From NCBI GenBank assembly GCA_040768445.1, contig JAXGMV010000001.1, positions 1,054,001-1,118,000 on the forward strand: 64,000 bases of DNA, read 5' to 3'. The translations under genes and the position numbers were made by a program. Under the pieces are notes generated by a model that was not told the origin of the DNA, did not search any database, and saw nothing but the letters and a program-made list of their open reading frames with translations. Of this stretch, positions 16,032 to 25,759 are shown piece by piece (within the stretch, counting starts at the first letter, position 1; each line of letters starts with the position of its first letter). Source of the DNA: JAXGMV01 sp040768445 (GTDB lineage Bacteria > Chloroflexota > Anaerolineae > Anaerolineales > Anaerolineaceae).

Positions 16032-16803
16032 CTTTGAACAGATCAGGGCACAGTACCCGAACGAACTGCAGGGGTATGAGAAGGCGATCTTGCGGGAATA
16101 CCTGCAGTACAAAATCCTGCAGGCGATTTTTGAGAGCAAGTACGCCAGCAGGCTGTCGTTCTTAGGCGGCACAGCATTGAGAATCATCCATAACAACAGT
16201 CGTTTTTCAGAGGATATTGATCTGGATAATTTTGGGCTGGATTGGGAGACGTTTGATGATCTCGCTGGCAAGGTGGCGCAGTTTTTGGAACGCGAAGGGT
16301 TTATTGTTGAACTCAGCAGTGTCGAAAGGGGTGCCTTTCACTGTCATATCAGGTTTCCCGGGCTGCTATTTCAACAAGGACTTTCGCCGCATCAGCATGA
16401 GAAAATTCTGATACAAATTGATACTGTCTCACAGGGGTATACATACCAACCCGAACTGCGGTTCCTCAACAAGTTTGATGTGTTTACCCAGGTCAGGGTT
16501 ACGCCGCTGTCCCTCCTGCTCTCACAGAAAATATTCACAGCTGTCAATCGCAAGCGGGCAAAAGGCAGGGATTTTTACGATATTACCTTCCTGCTTAGTC
16601 AAACCAAACCCGATTACGGGTTTATTAAAACAAAAATGGACATTTCTTCACCTGAACGTTTACGCGAGGTGATGCTGGAGAAGCTGGCGGATGTTGATTT
16701 TGAAGCCCTGGCACAGGACGTAGCGCCTTTTTTGATAAAGCCCGAACACACACAGCGGGTTGTGTTGTTCAGGGAATTCTGGAAACAGGCTGAATTGGCT
16801 TGA
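16024..16803 (+). CDS. AbiEii/AbiGii nucleotidyltransferase toxin
   Basis: A 259-residue nucleotidyltransferase-fold toxin. The catalytic motif is seen as FLGGTALRIIH followed by RFSEDIDLDNFG (about 40-65), with the Asp pair for metal binding, and KRAKGRDFYDITFLL (about 175-190) carries the later conserved Lys/Arg and Asp. Family members transfer nucleotides, in some cases to tRNA, and stop growth or abort phage infection. The start overlaps the antitoxin gene. The pair is a likely phage-defence or stabilisation module. Confidence 0.9.
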   Translation: MLDFEQIRAQYPNELQGYEKAILREYLQYKILQAIFESKYASRLSFLGGTALRIIHNNSRFSEDIDLDNFGLDWETFDDLAGKVAQFLEREGFIVELSSVERGAFHCHIRFPGLLFQQGLSPHQHEKILIQIDTVSQGYTYQPELRFLNKFDVFTQVRVTPLSLLLSQKIFTAVNRKRAKGRDFYDITFLLSQTKPDYGFIKTKMDISSPERLREVMLEKLADVDFEALAQDVAPFLIKPEHTQRVVLFREFWKQAELA

Positions 16804-16854
16804 ACACATGCTGCTGAGCACCGGAAAGTAGTCATTGATAGCCAATCAGCGCTA

Positions 16855-16892
16855 TTGCAAAAACACAGAAAGTTCGCTATACTTGCGAACTT
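16855..16892 (+). promoter_or_regulatory. Promoter with overlapping inverted-repeat operator
   Basis: TTGCAA (16855-16860), a 17-nt spacer and TATACT (16878-16883) form a good promoter. The -10 sits in the loop of an inverted repeat with arms AAGTTCGC (16870-16877) and GCGAACTT (16885-16892). A regulator binding here would block the polymerase directly. Confidence 0.7.
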
Positions 16893-16902
16893 GAGGTAAA
16901 AC

Positions 16903-17175
16903 ATGTTTGACCATTTGTATGAATATGACGCAAAACTAGAAGGCACGCATATTTTCATGGAAAAACCAACATGGCTGTCTGATTCCGTGATGAGCCTGTT
17001 TTTCGTGTCGCTGCGTTCCAACCCGGATATCCTCGACGCAGAGGACTTCTTCGGTGAAATTCACATCACCTTTTCGCCAGACTGCAAGCTTTCAGTGCCT
17101 GAGCGCATTGATTTTTTGGTACAGGAGATACAGCTCTACTACCAGCCGGCGAATAAGTCGTTCTACCTGCACTAA
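16903..17175 (+). CDS. Small hypothetical protein (90 aa)
   Basis: A 90-residue soluble, acidic protein without recognisable family. It has no signal peptide or membrane span; several aromatic residues are present (EIQLYYQPANKSFYLH at the end). GAGG lies before the ATG, a well-formed promoter and operator lie just upstream and a terminator just downstream, so it is a real, separately regulated single gene. The first 80 nt after the AbiE toxin contain nothing else. Confidence 0.6.
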   Translation: MFDHLYEYDAKLEGTHIFMEKPTWLSDSVMSLFFVSLRSNPDILDAEDFFGEIHITFSPDCKLSVPERIDFLVQEIQLYYQPANKSFYLH

Positions 17176-17199
17176 TCACAACGAACTGGCCATAAATCA

Positions 17200-17226
17200 A
17201 ACAGCCCCCATGACGGGGCTGTTTTT
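17200..17226. terminator. Terminator between convergent genes
   Basis: ACAGCCCC pairs with GGGGCTGT around a short loop and is followed by TTTTTAG. It ends the 90-aa gene and could also serve the opposite strand. Confidence 0.8.
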
Positions 17227-17242
17227 AGTTATTCTATAAGTG

Positions 17243-19081
17243 TTACAACTTCCAGAACAACAGCATACCCAACATCAGCATCACAAAGCTGATGAGAAAT
17301 ATCCGCCAGCCGATACGCAAGAAGTCAGAGAAGGTGTAGTTGCCGGGCGCCATGACCAGCATATTAACCGGATGCCCCATGGGCGTAAAAAAGGTTGCTG
17401 AGCAGCCCAGCGCAGTGGCAACAGCGATCGCCTGCGGGTCGGTGCCCAGGCTGATGGCCGCGCTGATGGCAATTGGGCCGGTCACCAATGCCGTGACCTG
17501 GCCGCCCATGAACTGCGCCAGCAGGGTTGAAAGCAGGTAAGCGCCGGCTGCCAGTCCCAGCGGCCCGATTGGCGTCACTACCCTGATCATCAACCCGCCC
17601 AGCAGTTCAGCCAGACCGGTCTCAACCATTGCCAGGCTGATGGCATACATGCCGGCGATCAGGAAGATGGCAGACCATTCAACCGCGCGGTAGGCTTCTT
17701 CCATGGTGATCACACGTGCTAAAATCACCAGCAAGGCGCCGGCCAACATACTCAAGAAGATGGGAAAACCAATAATTGAAGCCGTGATGGCGGCGGCAAT
17801 AACAGCAACAACGATAGCAGCCTGCAAGCGATTGACCGGCTGGTCGCTCAGGCTGGTCTCCAGAATAATGAAATCTGTGTTGTCGTGGAACTTGTTGATA
17901 TCTTCAGCATCACCGACAACCAGCAGCGAATCACCGAACTGCAGCTTCAGATCGCCGATATCGGTGCGGTGGCTGTGCTGCAGGCGGCGCACTGCCAGGG
18001 CAGTGAGGTGGTATTTCTTGCGGAAATCCAGCTCGCGCAGGCTGCGCCCAACCGCGGCTGAGTGCGGTGCCAGCACGATTTCAACCAGACGCACGCCGCG
18101 CTGGCTGATGTGTTCATCCACTGCCTCACGGCACAATGCCAGGCCCTGCTCTGTCAGCTGGGCTACACGGTCAGCCCTGCCAACCAGCAGAAGGGTGTCA
18201 CCCCTGCGCACGATGGTATCAGGGTCTGGTGAGAAGATGGACGTGCCATTGCGCAGGATACCTGCCACGGTAATGCCCAGTGAGCGGCCGAGGTCGATCA
18301 CTTCCAATGACTGGTCAACCAGAACGGAGTCTGGCTGGATGCGGGCTTCCCACAGGCGCTGGCCGAGTTCATAAATATCCTCAAGTTCGGAGCCCGTCAG
18401 CCGGGTGATCATCTGTGCGTTGGAAGGCGTGCGGTCGGGCAGCAGGCGGGCGCCTGCCAGGGTTAAAAAGGCGATGCCGGCCAGCATAATCAGTCCGCCG
18501 GTCGGGGTGAAATCGAGAAATTCAAGCGACTGCTGTGGCGGTCGGGCAATAGGCAGCAGGTCGCTCATAATAATGTTAGCAGTGGTGAAATAGGTGGCTG
18601 AGCCGCCCAACAGGCTGCCAAAGGCAACCGGTATGAGCAGTTTGCTGGGCTTGATGCCAGTGCGCCGGGCGACCTCCATGGCTGCCGGCAGAAGCAAGGC
18701 GCCAGCTGCCAGGTTGTTCATTATCAGTGAGAGCATGGCTGTTGTGCCGGTGAACAGCCCGATCAGTACAGAGGTTGATTTACCGCCCAGGTTGATAAGC
18801 TGACGAGCGATCCAGCGCGTGGTACCGCTTTTTTCCAGCGCACCGATCATGATGAACAGCCCGAGCAGGGTCATCACCACTGGCTCGCTGAAACCGGACA
18901 CTGCGTTGAGTGCGTTTGAGGGTGTGTTAGCAGGGCCAATCATACCCATGCCGGCAGCCTGCATGGCGCCGAGTGAGGCTGCCATAAGCAGAGCGGCTGT
19001 GTCCATGCGCAAGCGGTTCTTCAAAACCAACGCCAGGGGGATTATGATCAGCAGGATGAGGATGATTTGATTAACAGTCAT
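17243..19081 (-). CDS. SLC13-family permease with two TrkA-C domains
   Basis: A 612-residue membrane carrier of the divalent anion/Na+ symporter (SLC13/CitT) superfamily. The N-terminal half has spans around 1-200 with LGLFIMIGALEKSGTTRWIARQL and LIMNNLAAGALLLPAAMEVARR (the anion-binding loop type). Two TrkA-C (RCK_C) domains sit in the middle (about 215-385) with NGTSIFSPDPDTIVRRGDTLLLVGRAD, and the second set of spans follows, ending in SATFFTPMGHPVNMLVMAPG. Substrates of relatives include sulfate, dicarboxylates and phosphate; not decided here. No clear ribosome-binding site was seen. Confidence 0.9.
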   Translation of the reverse strand: MTVNQIILILLIIIPLALVLKNRLRMDTAALLMAASLGAMQAAGMGMIGPANTPSNALNAVSGFSEPVVMTLLGLFIMIGALEKSGTTRWIARQLINLGGKSTSVLIGLFTGTTAMLSLIMNNLAAGALLLPAAMEVARRTGIKPSKLLIPVAFGSLLGGSATYFTTANIIMSDLLPIARPPQQSLEFLDFTPTGGLIMLAGIAFLTLAGARLLPDRTPSNAQMITRLTGSELEDIYELGQRLWEARIQPDSVLVDQSLEVIDLGRSLGITVAGILRNGTSIFSPDPDTIVRRGDTLLLVGRADRVAQLTEQGLALCREAVDEHISQRGVRLVEIVLAPHSAAVGRSLRELDFRKKYHLTALAVRRLQHSHRTDIGDLKLQFGDSLLVVGDAEDINKFHDNTDFIILETSLSDQPVNRLQAAIVVAVIAAAITASIIGFPIFLSMLAGALLVILARVITMEEAYRAVEWSAIFLIAGMYAISLAMVETGLAELLGGLMIRVVTPIGPLGLAAGAYLLSTLLAQFMGGQVTALVTGPIAISAAISLGTDPQAIAVATALGCSATFFTPMGHPVNMLVMAPGNYTFSDFLRIGWRIFLISFVMLMLGMLLFWKL

Positions 19082-19168
19082 AACGATTATCTGCGATACC
19101 CTAATTCTAACTTAAATTCCCGGAGGAGATACCTGAGACAGGCAGAATTGCAGTATGAGAATTGCCAA

Positions 19169-21763
19169 TTACTGCCTGCGCCGTGTGCCGGTGTGCAGGA
19201 GGGCATACAGCGCCAGGCTGTTCAGGACCAGCGCCAGCGGCAGGAAGGGCGTACTGAAGCGCGGGGCGTAACCAGTGGGGCTGACGAAGAAATACACCGC
19301 CAGCAGACCGAGATAGACCAGCGCCCAGCGCATGTCCAGCCGGGCAAGCATGCCTTTGCGGCGCAGGATCAGCAGCAGTGAAACCAGCAGGGCAGCGACC
19401 AGGATGGCAGGCAAGAGCAATCCCGCTGCCCGGTGCTGCGCAATGCGTACCGATACTTCAGCCGGTGTGCCGCCAATCAGGATATTCAGCAGCCCTGACA
19501 GGCGCCCAAGCAGCGAACTGTAGCGCGTGTCGGAGGCGTTGAGGACATATGCACTGCTGGCTGAGCGGTAGTACAACAGCAATACAGCGGACGGCAGCAG
19601 CAGTACAGCTGCCTGGGCAACCATCACGGCCCAACGATTTTTTACCGTGCGCACCAGTGTGTTGAGGATGGTTTTCCAGCTGCCAACCAGCGGCAGGCCG
19701 CTGAGCAGGACAGCGGGCAGGACGGCGCCGGCATAATCCAGGCGAAAGAGAAGGGTGAACAGTCCGGCTGCCAGCGTTGTGGTTTGTTTACCTTCAATTG
19801 AGGCAATGACGCATGCCGTCAGAACTAATACAGCGATTGGCTCGATCAACCCGAATTCAAAATAGTAAGTGAAAAACGGCTTGCTGAGCAGGAAGGCGAT
19901 GAACACGGCAGGAACGAGCAGCGCTGACGGAGCCGGCAGTCGGTACTTCGACAGGGTTTTGGAGATCAGCAGCGCGGTCAACAGGGCGCACCAGGTGTTG
20001 AGGAAGAACAAGGCGCTGGAGGACTGTCCGAACAGTGTATGGAGGGTGCCGACCAGGTAGGGGAACAGGAACTTGTAGGCGTGTGGGTTGAGCGAGGGTG
20101 CCAACAGGTCACCTTCCACGAAGATGCGGCGGGCGAGCACCTGGTAGGTCAGGTTATCCTGCCCGATTGGGAACAGCTCGAAGGAACGCAGGCTGTCCAA
20201 CTCCAGCAGGGCAAAGGTCAGCAGGAAGATCGGCGCAAGGGAAACCACAAGATGCGCACTCCCTTTGGGCACATCCCACTGAAAGAGCCAGATCTGCAGT
20301 AGTTTGCCTAAGGCAAATAACCCGCACACGGCTGGCAGCAGTGCTTTTACCTGCGCGGCAGGCTGCGACAGGAGCAGGGCAAAGGCCAGCAGACCCGCGG
20401 CAGCCAGAGCCAAATCAAAGGCAGATGCGTGCCCGGCCTGATACAGCCCGCCAAAGGCAGCCAGCAGGGCGGCAACGGTTAAGGCCAGCAGGAGCAGGTC
20501 AGCCAGGGCGGCAAGTGGTTGTGCAAACGCAGGCGGCAGAAGGCTCTGCAAGGCGTTGGCATCATTCAGCAGCTGGCCTGACGACAGGGCATCTCTGACC
20601 TGCAGACTGTTGTTCACCAGCAGGGGCTCAAAGTGGGTTTCCCCTTCACCTTTGAAGACTATCTCACCGGAGAGGGTGAACTGCCTGAAATCCGGCGCTG
20701 ATGCCAGCAGGTCGGGGGTTATCGACTCGAGGTTGTCGATCACCGGCACAGGTAACACCTGCCCACTTGACAAGTCAGTCAATTCGAAAATGCCTTCAGA
20801 CTCGCCGCTAACCAGCATCACCAGGCGTTCACCGTCTTCCAGCCGGCCGGCGCCGCTGACCTGCATGCCCAGCCATACGGCGTTGAGGTCGTAACTTTTC
20901 TGGTTAATCCATTCCAACGGGAACTGACGGAAATGGTACAGCGGTTGGTGCAGTATGAACGACGCGCCGCCGGAATACGGTGAAGCGTAAGTGCGAGTGA
21001 CCTGGCCGGCGCCCATGTTCTGGGGGCTGGTGAAGAGGTTTACACTCAAGCCGGCGGATGGTGCAGCCAGCGCCAACACAAGGCGCAGGGCAAGCAGCAC
21101 AGCTGACCCGATTAACAGCCCGCGGCGGGCAAAGGCGCGCCAGTTGAGCAAGCCGGCAAGCGGCAGGAATAACGCCAGGGTCAGGAACTCCAGCGGTGTC
21201 TCCCAGGGCAGGCCGTCATAACGCGCCGGCATGCCGGAGGGCAGCAGGGCGGCACCGTACAGAAGCGCAAGTGTTAACAGGGTAAGTGCAGGGTGAATAA
21301 CAGTCTGCGTTGTCACAGATGTGCGCGAGCGCTGCCACTCACCCAGAAGAATCACCTGCAGACACAGCAGGAGTAAATAAAGAACAGCGGGCAGCAACCT
21401 GTTGAGCGCCGCAGATGAGGGCTGCAGAATGAGCAGTGCCACTGCTGGCAGGAGCACCAGCATGACCGCCAGGATGCGCACGGCAGGCAGGGCAAGAAGG
21501 CTGTCCAGCACCTGCAGGATGGACGGTCGGCGCCAGCTGAAGACAACCAGCAGAGCGAAGATCAGCCCAGCCAAGGCTAATGCGGCAAATATCAACCAGC
21601 GGCTGAGCGAGCGTCCAAACAGGAATGCGTTCCCCATACTGGCGCCGCCGGCAATGGAAATACCTGCTGCCAGGAAGGCCTCAAGCGCAAATACCAGCAG
21701 AGCGGCACGGTAAACGACAAGTTTGTCGTGTACTTGAGATGCTGTTTGCTTGGTTTCAGGCAT
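19169..21763 (-). CDS. Large polytopic membrane protein (possible GT-C glycosyltransferase)
   Basis: An 864-residue protein with many hydrophobic segments; I count roughly 18-20 likely spans. A non-membrane stretch at about 250-400 (NLFTSPQNMGAGQVTRTYASPYSGG onward) is probably outside. The second half (ELFPIGQDNLTYQVLARRIFVEGDL, NPHAYKFLFPYLVGTLHTLFG) resembles GT-C fold lipid-linked sugar transferases or surface-polysaccharide polymerase-like proteins, but no catalytic motif is certain. It starts 20 nt after the GT4 gene at 21784-22929, so it belongs to that glycosylation operon. Confidence 0.75.
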   Translation of the reverse strand: MPETKQTASQVHDKLVVYRAALLVFALEAFLAAGISIAGGASMGNAFLFGRSLSRWLIFAALALAGLIFALLVVFSWRRPSILQVLDSLLALPAVRILAVMLVLLPAVALLILQPSSAALNRLLPAVLYLLLLCLQVILLGEWQRSRTSVTTQTVIHPALTLLTLALLYGAALLPSGMPARYDGLPWETPLEFLTLALFLPLAGLLNWRAFARRGLLIGSAVLLALRLVLALAAPSAGLSVNLFTSPQNMGAGQVTRTYASPYSGGASFILHQPLYHFRQFPLEWINQKSYDLNAVWLGMQVSGAGRLEDGERLVMLVSGESEGIFELTDLSSGQVLPVPVIDNLESITPDLLASAPDFRQFTLSGEIVFKGEGETHFEPLLVNNSLQVRDALSSGQLLNDANALQSLLPPAFAQPLAALADLLLLALTVAALLAAFGGLYQAGHASAFDLALAAAGLLAFALLLSQPAAQVKALLPAVCGLFALGKLLQIWLFQWDVPKGSAHLVVSLAPIFLLTFALLELDSLRSFELFPIGQDNLTYQVLARRIFVEGDLLAPSLNPHAYKFLFPYLVGTLHTLFGQSSSALFFLNTWCALLTALLISKTLSKYRLPAPSALLVPAVFIAFLLSKPFFTYYFEFGLIEPIAVLVLTACVIASIEGKQTTTLAAGLFTLLFRLDYAGAVLPAVLLSGLPLVGSWKTILNTLVRTVKNRWAVMVAQAAVLLLPSAVLLLYYRSASSAYVLNASDTRYSSLLGRLSGLLNILIGGTPAEVSVRIAQHRAAGLLLPAILVAALLVSLLLILRRKGMLARLDMRWALVYLGLLAVYFFVSPTGYAPRFSTPFLPLALVLNSLALYALLHTGTRRRQ

Positions 21764-21783
21764 GGATTTACCGCCTGTTCCAA

Positions 21784-22929
21784 TTACACGGCGTTGTCCG
21801 CACCGGCAGCAGCATGTGCCAGGACGGCTTCGTATTGGCTGGTGATGGTTTCCAAATTGAACTTCTGCGCCAGGCGCCGGCTGGCAAGCCGGGCTGACAG
21901 CAGTTTAGCGGGGTCAGATAGCAGGCTGCGCAGGGCTGTTGCAAAACCGGGCTGGTCGGATGGGGGCACCAGCCAGCCGTTGACGCCGTTTTCAACCAGG
22001 TCAACACAGCCGCCGATGTCGCTCATCACCAGTGCCAGTCCCATTGCCATGGCCTGTACACCTGCCACCGGTAACCCCTCTGAGAGCGAGGGCATCAGGA
22101 AAAGGTCGCCTTTGCGGTACCATTCCAGCACAACCTCGGGGGCAACCCAACCGGGCAGGGTGAAGCGTTCTCCCAGTCCATGTGCGGCAATCTCAGCTTC
22201 AATTTGAGGGCGCATGGCGCCATCACCAATCATGATGCACTGCCAGGGGAGATCCTGAACGTCAGCCAGCATACGCACCAGCCCGAGCGGGTTTTTCTGC
22301 GGCACGAATCGGCCGGCAAAGATGATGCGCGGCGGGGTGTTTACCTGAATATTACGCGGGTCGTATTCAGCCAGGTCAACGCCGTTGAAGATAACCTTGA
22401 CCGGCACCGGGTAAGCCGCCAGCGCCAGAGAACGGGTAAACTCACTGACCGCCACCACTGCCGCAGCACGCTTCCAGATAGGCGGCGTAAAGGGTTTGAC
22501 CCAGCGGAACCAGCCGCCGGTCTTGTCGGGTACGCCACCGGGCACATCGCCCAGGTGGGCGGTAAGCACATAGGGCACTTTGGTTAATAAGGAAAGGACA
22601 TAGGCGGCTGCACCAGCCGGAACGGCAAAATGGACGTGTATCACATCGGGGCGCTGCTGTTTGATGAGCTTAAGCCCATGCCAGATGGCCGCCAGGATAT
22701 AGCCTTTCATGGCTAACAGGCCGGCTTTGAACGCCTCTTTGCGCCACGAAACCAGGCGGATGATCCTCACGCCGTTCTCTATTTCCTCAGACGGCTGATC
22801 GCCCAGGCGGGCTGTCAGCACGGTCACTTCATGCCCTCTGCGGGCATAACCCTGGCACAGGTCACGCGCCACCCGTCCGCCGCCGCCCCCTATTGGCGGG
22901 TACTCGTGGATGAGAACCAGGATGCGCAT
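21784..22929 (-). CDS. Glycosyltransferase family 4
   Basis: A 381-residue GT4 (GT-B fold) glycosyltransferase. The N-terminus has IHEYPPIGGGGGRVARDLCQGYARRGHEVTVLTA; the C-terminal nucleotide-sugar site has IIFAGRFVPQKNP (about 215-227) and the EX7E region FLMPSLSEGLPVAGVQAMAMG (about 285-305). It probably adds a sugar to a surface polysaccharide or glycolipid. The ATG at 22929 follows the stop codon of the GT2 gene by one base, showing tight coupling. Confidence 0.92.
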   Translation of the reverse strand: MRILVLIHEYPPIGGGGGRVARDLCQGYARRGHEVTVLTARLGDQPSEEIENGVRIIRLVSWRKEAFKAGLLAMKGYILAAIWHGLKLIKQQRPDVIHVHFAVPAGAAAYVLSLLTKVPYVLTAHLGDVPGGVPDKTGGWFRWVKPFTPPIWKRAAAVVAVSEFTRSLALAAYPVPVKVIFNGVDLAEYDPRNIQVNTPPRIIFAGRFVPQKNPLGLVRMLADVQDLPWQCIMIGDGAMRPQIEAEIAAHGLGERFTLPGWVAPEVVLEWYRKGDLFLMPSLSEGLPVAGVQAMAMGLALVMSDIGGCVDLVENGVNGWLVPPSDQPGFATALRSLLSDPAKLLSARLASRRLAQKFNLETITSQYEAVLAHAAAGADNAV

Positions 22930-22930
22930 T

Positions 22931-23908
22931 TTATAAGCCTGAGAACCGGTCGGACTCGCGCGAAGAAATATTGACAAATTTGCGGACGCTGTAGATGGGT
23001 TTTCCCTGCGACTCGTGGTAGGTGCGTGCCAGCAGTTCAGCGATCAAGCCCATCAGCACGGATTGAAAACCGAGCAGGGCAATCAATGTGGCCATCTGGA
23101 ACAGCGGCGAGGAGAACACCGACACGTTATAGAACACGCGCCGGATGAAAAGGAATAATAAGGTGAGAAAACTGACCAGCATCAGAACTGCGCCGGTGCC
23201 GCCGAACAGGTAGATGGGCTTTTGGCTGTAGCTGGTGAGAAACTTGACGGTGAACAGGTCGAGCAGGACTTTGAAGGTTCGCTCCAAACCGTACTTACCC
23301 TTGCCGTGTTTACGCGGGTGATGGTGTACCGGCACCTCAATGATCCTGGCACCGACCGAATTCGCATAGACCGGAATGAAGCGGTGCATTTCACCGTACA
23401 GTCTGAAGCCGGTGATCACCTCGCGGCGGTACGCCTTGAGGGTGCAGCCGTAATCGTGCAGGTGCACGCCGGTCACCCAGGAGATCAGTCCGTTTGCCAG
23501 GCGGCTGGGCAGGGTGCGGGTGACAAAGTTGTCCTCGCGCTGCTTGCGCCAGCCTGAGACCAGGTCATAGCCCTCGTTGATTTTTTCAATCATCATGGGG
23601 ATGTCTGCCGGGTCATTTTGCATATCGGCATCCATCGGAATGATGATATCACCCTCGGCATGGTCAATGCCGGCGGCAATGGCGGCTGTTTGACCAAAAT
23701 TGCGGCGCAGGGCGATCAGGCGGATGTGCTCGGGGTCTTCTTGAGCCAACATCTCGATGACCTGTGGGCTGCTGTCCTTACTGCCGTCGTCCACCAGGAT
23801 CAGCTCCCATGGGTATGACAGGCTGTTGAGCGCCTGCTTGACGGCATCCACCAGCAGCTGCAGGTTGTCCTTCTCGTTATAAACCGGAACAATGACGGAT
23901 AGTTTCAT
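22931..23908 (-). CDS. Glycosyltransferase family 2, polyprenyl-phosphate type
   Basis: A 325-residue GT2 enzyme of the DPM/GtrB/ArnC class that loads a sugar onto undecaprenyl phosphate. LSVIVPVYNEKDNLQLLVDAV opens the GT-A fold, DD at about 41-42 (LILVDDGSKDSS) and the metal site MDADMQNDP near 95 are present, and two C-terminal spans lie at about 240-265 and 275-300. The product sugar carrier would be used by membrane GT-C enzymes such as the 864-residue neighbour. First gene of a three-gene unit with the GT4 and the large membrane protein. Confidence 0.92.
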   Translation of the reverse strand: MKLSVIVPVYNEKDNLQLLVDAVKQALNSLSYPWELILVDDGSKDSSPQVIEMLAQEDPEHIRLIALRRNFGQTAAIAAGIDHAEGDIIIPMDADMQNDPADIPMMIEKINEGYDLVSGWRKQREDNFVTRTLPSRLANGLISWVTGVHLHDYGCTLKAYRREVITGFRLYGEMHRFIPVYANSVGARIIEVPVHHHPRKHGKGKYGLERTFKVLLDLFTVKFLTSYSQKPIYLFGGTGAVLMLVSFLTLLFLFIRRVFYNVSVFSSPLFQMATLIALLGFQSVLMGLIAELLARTYHESQGKPIYSVRKFVNISSRESDRFSGL

Positions 23909-24088
23909 AATTCACTTGTGATTGTCGTCAGGGGGTAGGCTGTGAACCGCAGAGAAGCCCGGCGGGATACTGACTGCCGGAAAATTGTGTGGGTGCACAG
24001 GAAAATGCTGTGATTCTTCATATAGTTAGAATGGAAAACAGCAGGGTGTATTTTCGTTATTATAACACAGCGGCTGCAGGTGCCTTGA

Positions 24089-25648
24089 TCAGGCATCCCC
24101 GCCGGGGTGCTTGCGGCGAGCTAACAGCCACTTGCCGGCATCCCAGATCAAACCGCTGGCGAGCACCAGTCCGCTCAGAATAACAATTTGGGTTACCATT
24201 TCCCAGAAGAGCAGGCGCTTCCACAGCAGAAAGTAGCGGCTGAAGTACCAGTTGGTGAAGTAACCGAGGAAGATGGTTTCCACCAGCAGCCAGCGGGCAA
24301 GCCACAGGTCACGGGTTTTGACCGCTTGCAGCACAGCCCAGCCACCCAGCAGAGACAGCCAGGGAAGAAAATTGACACGATAACGGGGGTTATCCCACAG
24401 GTCACCGCCGGCGCGTATAGATGAAATGACCAGCCACAACAGGCTGAAGGCAGCCAGCCATAACCAGAAACGGCGATCGACCAGCTGGCGTGACTTGAGC
24501 GCAATAAACGCGCCGTAAAGCAGCAGCGGCGCCAGGGCATACCAGCCAGCCGCGCGGCTGATGGCAATGGCTTTCCACAGCGGCAAGGTTGGTTCAGCGA
24601 TAGCCGCCGGCAGAACAGGCTGCGCCAACCCGTAGCCAGTCACAATCGGCAGGCGCCACTGCTGGCCAACTTCTGCGATGATCTTGCTCACCCAGCCTGA
24701 GTCGCGCATTGTGACGGTCAGGTCCCAGAGTACATATTCCTTGAAGAGCAGCCAGGTAAGGACTGCACCTGCCAGGGAGACAATAATAGCTGCCAGCCAC
24801 AACCATTTTTTTGGGCCATGATAGTGCGGCAGGAGCCCATCGAGCAGGAACCAGACAACCAGGAAGACAGCCAGTGAGGCGGTAATCAGGCTGGAGATCG
24901 TGAACATCAGCCCAAGAACCGGAAACAAGATCAACAGCGAGCGCCATGACAGCTTGCGCCAGTTCAGCAGCACCCAGAAGGCCAACATACCAAGCCCGAG
25001 CAGGAATGGCTCGCGCATTTGCGAAGCGGTGAAAAATAAGCCGTCGGGATACAGGACGGTGATCCAACTTGCCAGGCTTGCCAGCGGGGTACCCCAGCGG
25101 TCGGAAACCGCCTTCCAGAAGAACGGAAGACCCAGCGTGAAGACCAGCGCACCCAATGTCAACACCAGAAACGGCCGGTGCGTATCGGGGCTGAGCCCTT
25201 TGTACAGCAATGCGCTGATGACAGCCAGTCCGCCGTATTGATCGTGGTCCAGTTCAGCATTGAAAATGCCGGCGAGGGTGTTGGTTGTGCCCAGGCTGTA
25301 GGCTTCGCGATCGCGCACGAAAGCATCACGGAAGAGGTAACCAGCTTTTTGAGGCGGCTGGTCGTAGCCGTATTCGGGCAGCGCCAGGCTGATGCCGGCA
25401 CCCAGTACCAGCCGCAGGAGAAAGGCTGTGCCCATCAGCCATGCCAGGGAACGCCCACCGCCTGCCCAGCGCCAGGCGGTCAATAAACCGTAAATTCCCG
25501 GTACCAGCAGGATGGCATAGCCGGCAGCCCCCTGCCAGAACCCCCCTGGTGACAGGGCGGAGAGACCACATGCCAGCAGGATGCCAGCAGCGAGTGAAAG
25601 AAGGAATTGCCGAAGTTTAGCAGTCAAATCATTGGTCTCCAGTGTCAT
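24089..25648 (-). CDS. Polytopic membrane protein, GT39-like
   Basis: A 519-residue protein with about 11-12 spans and a large first outside loop (about 85-135; YGYDQPPQKAGYLFRDAFVRDREAYSLG). The loop after span 1-2 with acidic residues and the general hydropathy resemble GT39/PMT-type glycosyltransferases that use polyprenyl-linked sugars, but the motif evidence is weak. It is a single gene between the GT2 unit and the small membrane gene, inside the polysaccharide region, which supports a role in surface glycan assembly. Confidence 0.7.
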   Translation of the reverse strand: MTLETNDLTAKLRQFLLSLAAGILLACGLSALSPGGFWQGAAGYAILLVPGIYGLLTAWRWAGGGRSLAWLMGTAFLLRLVLGAGISLALPEYGYDQPPQKAGYLFRDAFVRDREAYSLGTTNTLAGIFNAELDHDQYGGLAVISALLYKGLSPDTHRPFLVLTLGALVFTLGLPFFWKAVSDRWGTPLASLASWITVLYPDGLFFTASQMREPFLLGLGMLAFWVLLNWRKLSWRSLLILFPVLGLMFTISSLITASLAVFLVVWFLLDGLLPHYHGPKKWLWLAAIIVSLAGAVLTWLLFKEYVLWDLTVTMRDSGWVSKIIAEVGQQWRLPIVTGYGLAQPVLPAAIAEPTLPLWKAIAISRAAGWYALAPLLLYGAFIALKSRQLVDRRFWLWLAAFSLLWLVISSIRAGGDLWDNPRYRVNFLPWLSLLGGWAVLQAVKTRDLWLARWLLVETIFLGYFTNWYFSRYFLLWKRLLFWEMVTQIVILSGLVLASGLIWDAGKWLLARRKHPGGDA

Positions 25649-25759
25649 TTTACCATGTGCAAAACTATTAAGGTTTTTCTACGCATCTTACAGTTGACAG
25701 GGGTGTTACAATATTTAAAGAGCGTTTATCGTATTCAACTATAAAATAGGAGAGATATT

